From an uncultured Thiothrix sp. (GTDB lineage Bacteria > Pseudomonadota > Gammaproteobacteria > Poriferisulfidales > GCA-002705445), in the NCBI GenBank assembly GCA_902624655.1, contig CACNYJ010000002.1, forward strand, positions 1 through 64,000: a DNA stretch of 64,000 nucleotides, given 5' to 3'. Within the stretch, counting starts at the first letter, position 1. Each line of letters starts with the position of its first letter. The position numbers were made by a program, and so were the translations under genes. Below, piece after piece: positions 62,690 to 64,000 of this stretch. The notes under the pieces were generated by a model. That model was not told the DNA's origin, ran no database searches, and was given only the letters and a program-made list of their open reading frames with translations.

Positions 62690-63994
62690 TTATTCGTTGT
62701 ATCCCATATCTTTTTTATTTGCCCAGTTTGGATCATTTTTCGTAAGATCACCAACTGGAGTTGCTAATGCATCTGCAATTAGAATATCAATATTTTCTCC
62801 AACCAAGGATTCTAAAAACATTTTTAGATTAACTTTTTCTATCTTTGATAAATTCAGTTTTTTAATTAAAGGACTAAGTAACTCATTATCAAAGCCACCT
62901 TGATCATAAAAATCAATTACTTCATCTAGATTGCCAAATATACCATTATGCATATAGGGTGCCGTTAGAGAAATATTTCTAAGACTTGGTGTACGAAATA
63001 ACCATCTATGTGATGGGTTTTCAGTAATACTATATAAACCTAAATCATTTTTTCTTTTTTGTTGATTCACGCTTTGAATTATTTTGTTATCAACCTCGAC
63101 ATATTCACCTGGTGCTAACTGAACCAATGTCTTCTTGCTGTTTAACATACCCATAGATTCAGCATAACCAACACCAGTATTATGTAATTTGTTATCAAAA
63201 AACAAAGCATGACTTTTATCAATACTATGACAGCTAGCACAATTACCCTTTCCAACAAAGATTTTAAAACCTTCTTTCACACTATTACTAACAGCAGTTT
63301 CATCCCCGCCAAAATACCATCTATCGAATGGAGAATTCGCTGATACTAATGACCTCTCGTAACTTGCAATGGCTTTTCCAAATGTAATCATATTCATCCC
63401 TTCTCCAGGAAAAGCCTCTTCAAATAACTTTTTATATCCTGAAATCAACTCTAATTTTTTTAGTGTGAATCCAAACGATGGCATTGCCATTTCTGAATGT
63501 GCAAGTATCGGTTGCCACACTTGGTTTTCAAGTGAATACTCTCGTGCATCATGAAATAGGAACTTGTTATAAGCAACGTTTAAAAGAGTTGGGGTGTTCC
63601 TTAAATTCGAACGGCCTTCAATACCAACAGCTGTTCTGATTTCATTACTGGTGAACCCCTGTTCAGGCACATGACACATGGCACATGACATCGTATTATT
63701 GAGAGAAAGTCTTCTATCAAAAAATAATTTTTTTCCAAGCTCAATTTTTTTTCTAGAGATTGGATTATTCTCTGGAATTACTAATTCAGGCAAGCCGAGC
63801 TGCTTTAATGTTACAAATTTTATTAAATCTGCACTTTTTCCTTTTCTGTCACTAAGGCTAAGAGAGTTTGTTTCGTAATTTTTTGAGTTATACCCATCTT
63901 TGTTATCCCCTGGGCCTGAGTAATTAGATAACTCATTAGCCGAGGCAAAATGAATAATAGAAGAAAAAATTAACACAAGTAATATTTTATTCAT
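62690..63994 (-). CDS. Di-heme cytochrome c peroxidase/MauG family protein
   Basis: Exported 434-residue protein with signal peptide 1-19 (MNKILLVLIFSSIIHFASA) and two heme c sites: SCAMCH (104-108 for CxxCH) and NCASCH (252-256). Family blocks include LFFDRRLSLNN, RNTPTLLNVAYNKFLFHDAR and TPSLRNISLTAPYMHNG with the residue pair next to the high-potential heme. It could reduce hydrogen peroxide or, like MauG or MbnH, oxidise a partner protein; motif inspection cannot decide. Complete, with the start 6 bases from the window end. Needs the ccm operon for heme attachment. Confidence 0.9.
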   Translation of the reverse strand: MNKILLVLIFSSIIHFASANELSNYSGPGDNKDGYNSKNYETNSLSLSDRKGKSADLIKFVTLKQLGLPELVIPENNPISRKKIELGKKLFFDRRLSLNNTMSCAMCHVPEQGFTSNEIRTAVGIEGRSNLRNTPTLLNVAYNKFLFHDAREYSLENQVWQPILAHSEMAMPSFGFTLKKLELISGYKKLFEEAFPGEGMNMITFGKAIASYERSLVSANSPFDRWYFGGDETAVSNSVKEGFKIFVGKGNCASCHSIDKSHALFFDNKLHNTGVGYAESMGMLNSKKTLVQLAPGEYVEVDNKIIQSVNQQKRKNDLGLYSITENPSHRWLFRTPSLRNISLTAPYMHNGIFGNLDEVIDFYDQGGFDNELLSPLIKKLNLSKIEKVNLKMFLESLVGENIDILIADALATPVGDLTKNDPNWANKKDMGYNE

Positions 63995-64000
63995 ATTCCC

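Overview
This 64 kb window looks like a piece of a streamlined, AT-rich (about 30% G+C by eye) gammaproteobacterial chromosome, probably from a free-living aquatic lineage. Gammaproteobacterial signatures include mnmA next to hflD, surE-pcm-yqaA-nlpD, mfd followed by csiV and nagZ, lpxK-trm112-kdsB, lolC/E-lolD and a complete system I cytochrome c maturation operon. I cannot name the genus. Coding density is extreme: no gene-free stretch exceeds 150 bases, convergent genes are 1-12 bases apart or overlap, and I see no intrinsic terminators, insertion sequences, prophage or CRISPR arrays.

Layout. 1-4293: leuS (3' end cut off by the window edge), nhaA, AI-2E/PerM-type transporter. 4306-8339: pabB with three genes resembling the methylofuran/tetrahydromethanopterin accessory genes of methylotrophs (MfnF-like hydantoinase fold, MfnD-like ATP-grasp, HisA/HisF-like). 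8345-14041: tmk, mltG, pabC, fabF, acpP, fabG, fabD. 14190-19229: infA, a Nudix hydrolase, mnmA, hflD, acnA. 19232-26381: fumC, purB, thrC, hom, an AlaC-type aminotransferase and a Mth938-domain protein. 26383-29484: nlpD, yqaA, pcm, surE, a Smr-domain protein. 29488-32848: moeA, moaE, moaB, moaA and tRNA-Ala(GGC). 32938-36280: an exported protein of unknown function, an EamA transporter, pgpA, thiL, nusB. 36320-42724: ribH, ribBA, ribE, ribD, nrdR, glyA, a CbiX-type chelatase, kdsB, trm112. 42729-53919: lpxK, msbA, a DUF2062 protein, lolD, lolC/E and the ccm operon (ccmA-B-C-D-E-F-G-HI), including a ccmD of only 50 codons. 54045-60260: mfd, csiV, an MscS channel, nagZ. 60386-63994: rhodanese, a new 50-residue membrane protein directly behind tRNA-Ser(TGA), a Bax-inhibitor-1 family protein, a DUF4242 protein, a TlpA-type thioredoxin lipoprotein and a di-heme cytochrome c peroxidase/MauG family protein.

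How the genes fit together. The most distinctive block is 4306-8339. PabB makes the 4-aminobenzoate precursor used for folate and, in organisms that have it, tetrahydromethanopterin; its two translationally coupled partners resemble enzymes that build the tyramine-glutamate part of methanofuran/methylofuran. This suggests formaldehyde oxidation through the methanopterin route, a methylotrophic trait. The Moco genes (for example for formate dehydrogenase), cytochrome c maturation, glyA and the di-heme cytochrome would be compatible with such a lifestyle, but no methanol, methylamine or formate dehydrogenase lies in the window, so this remains an inference.
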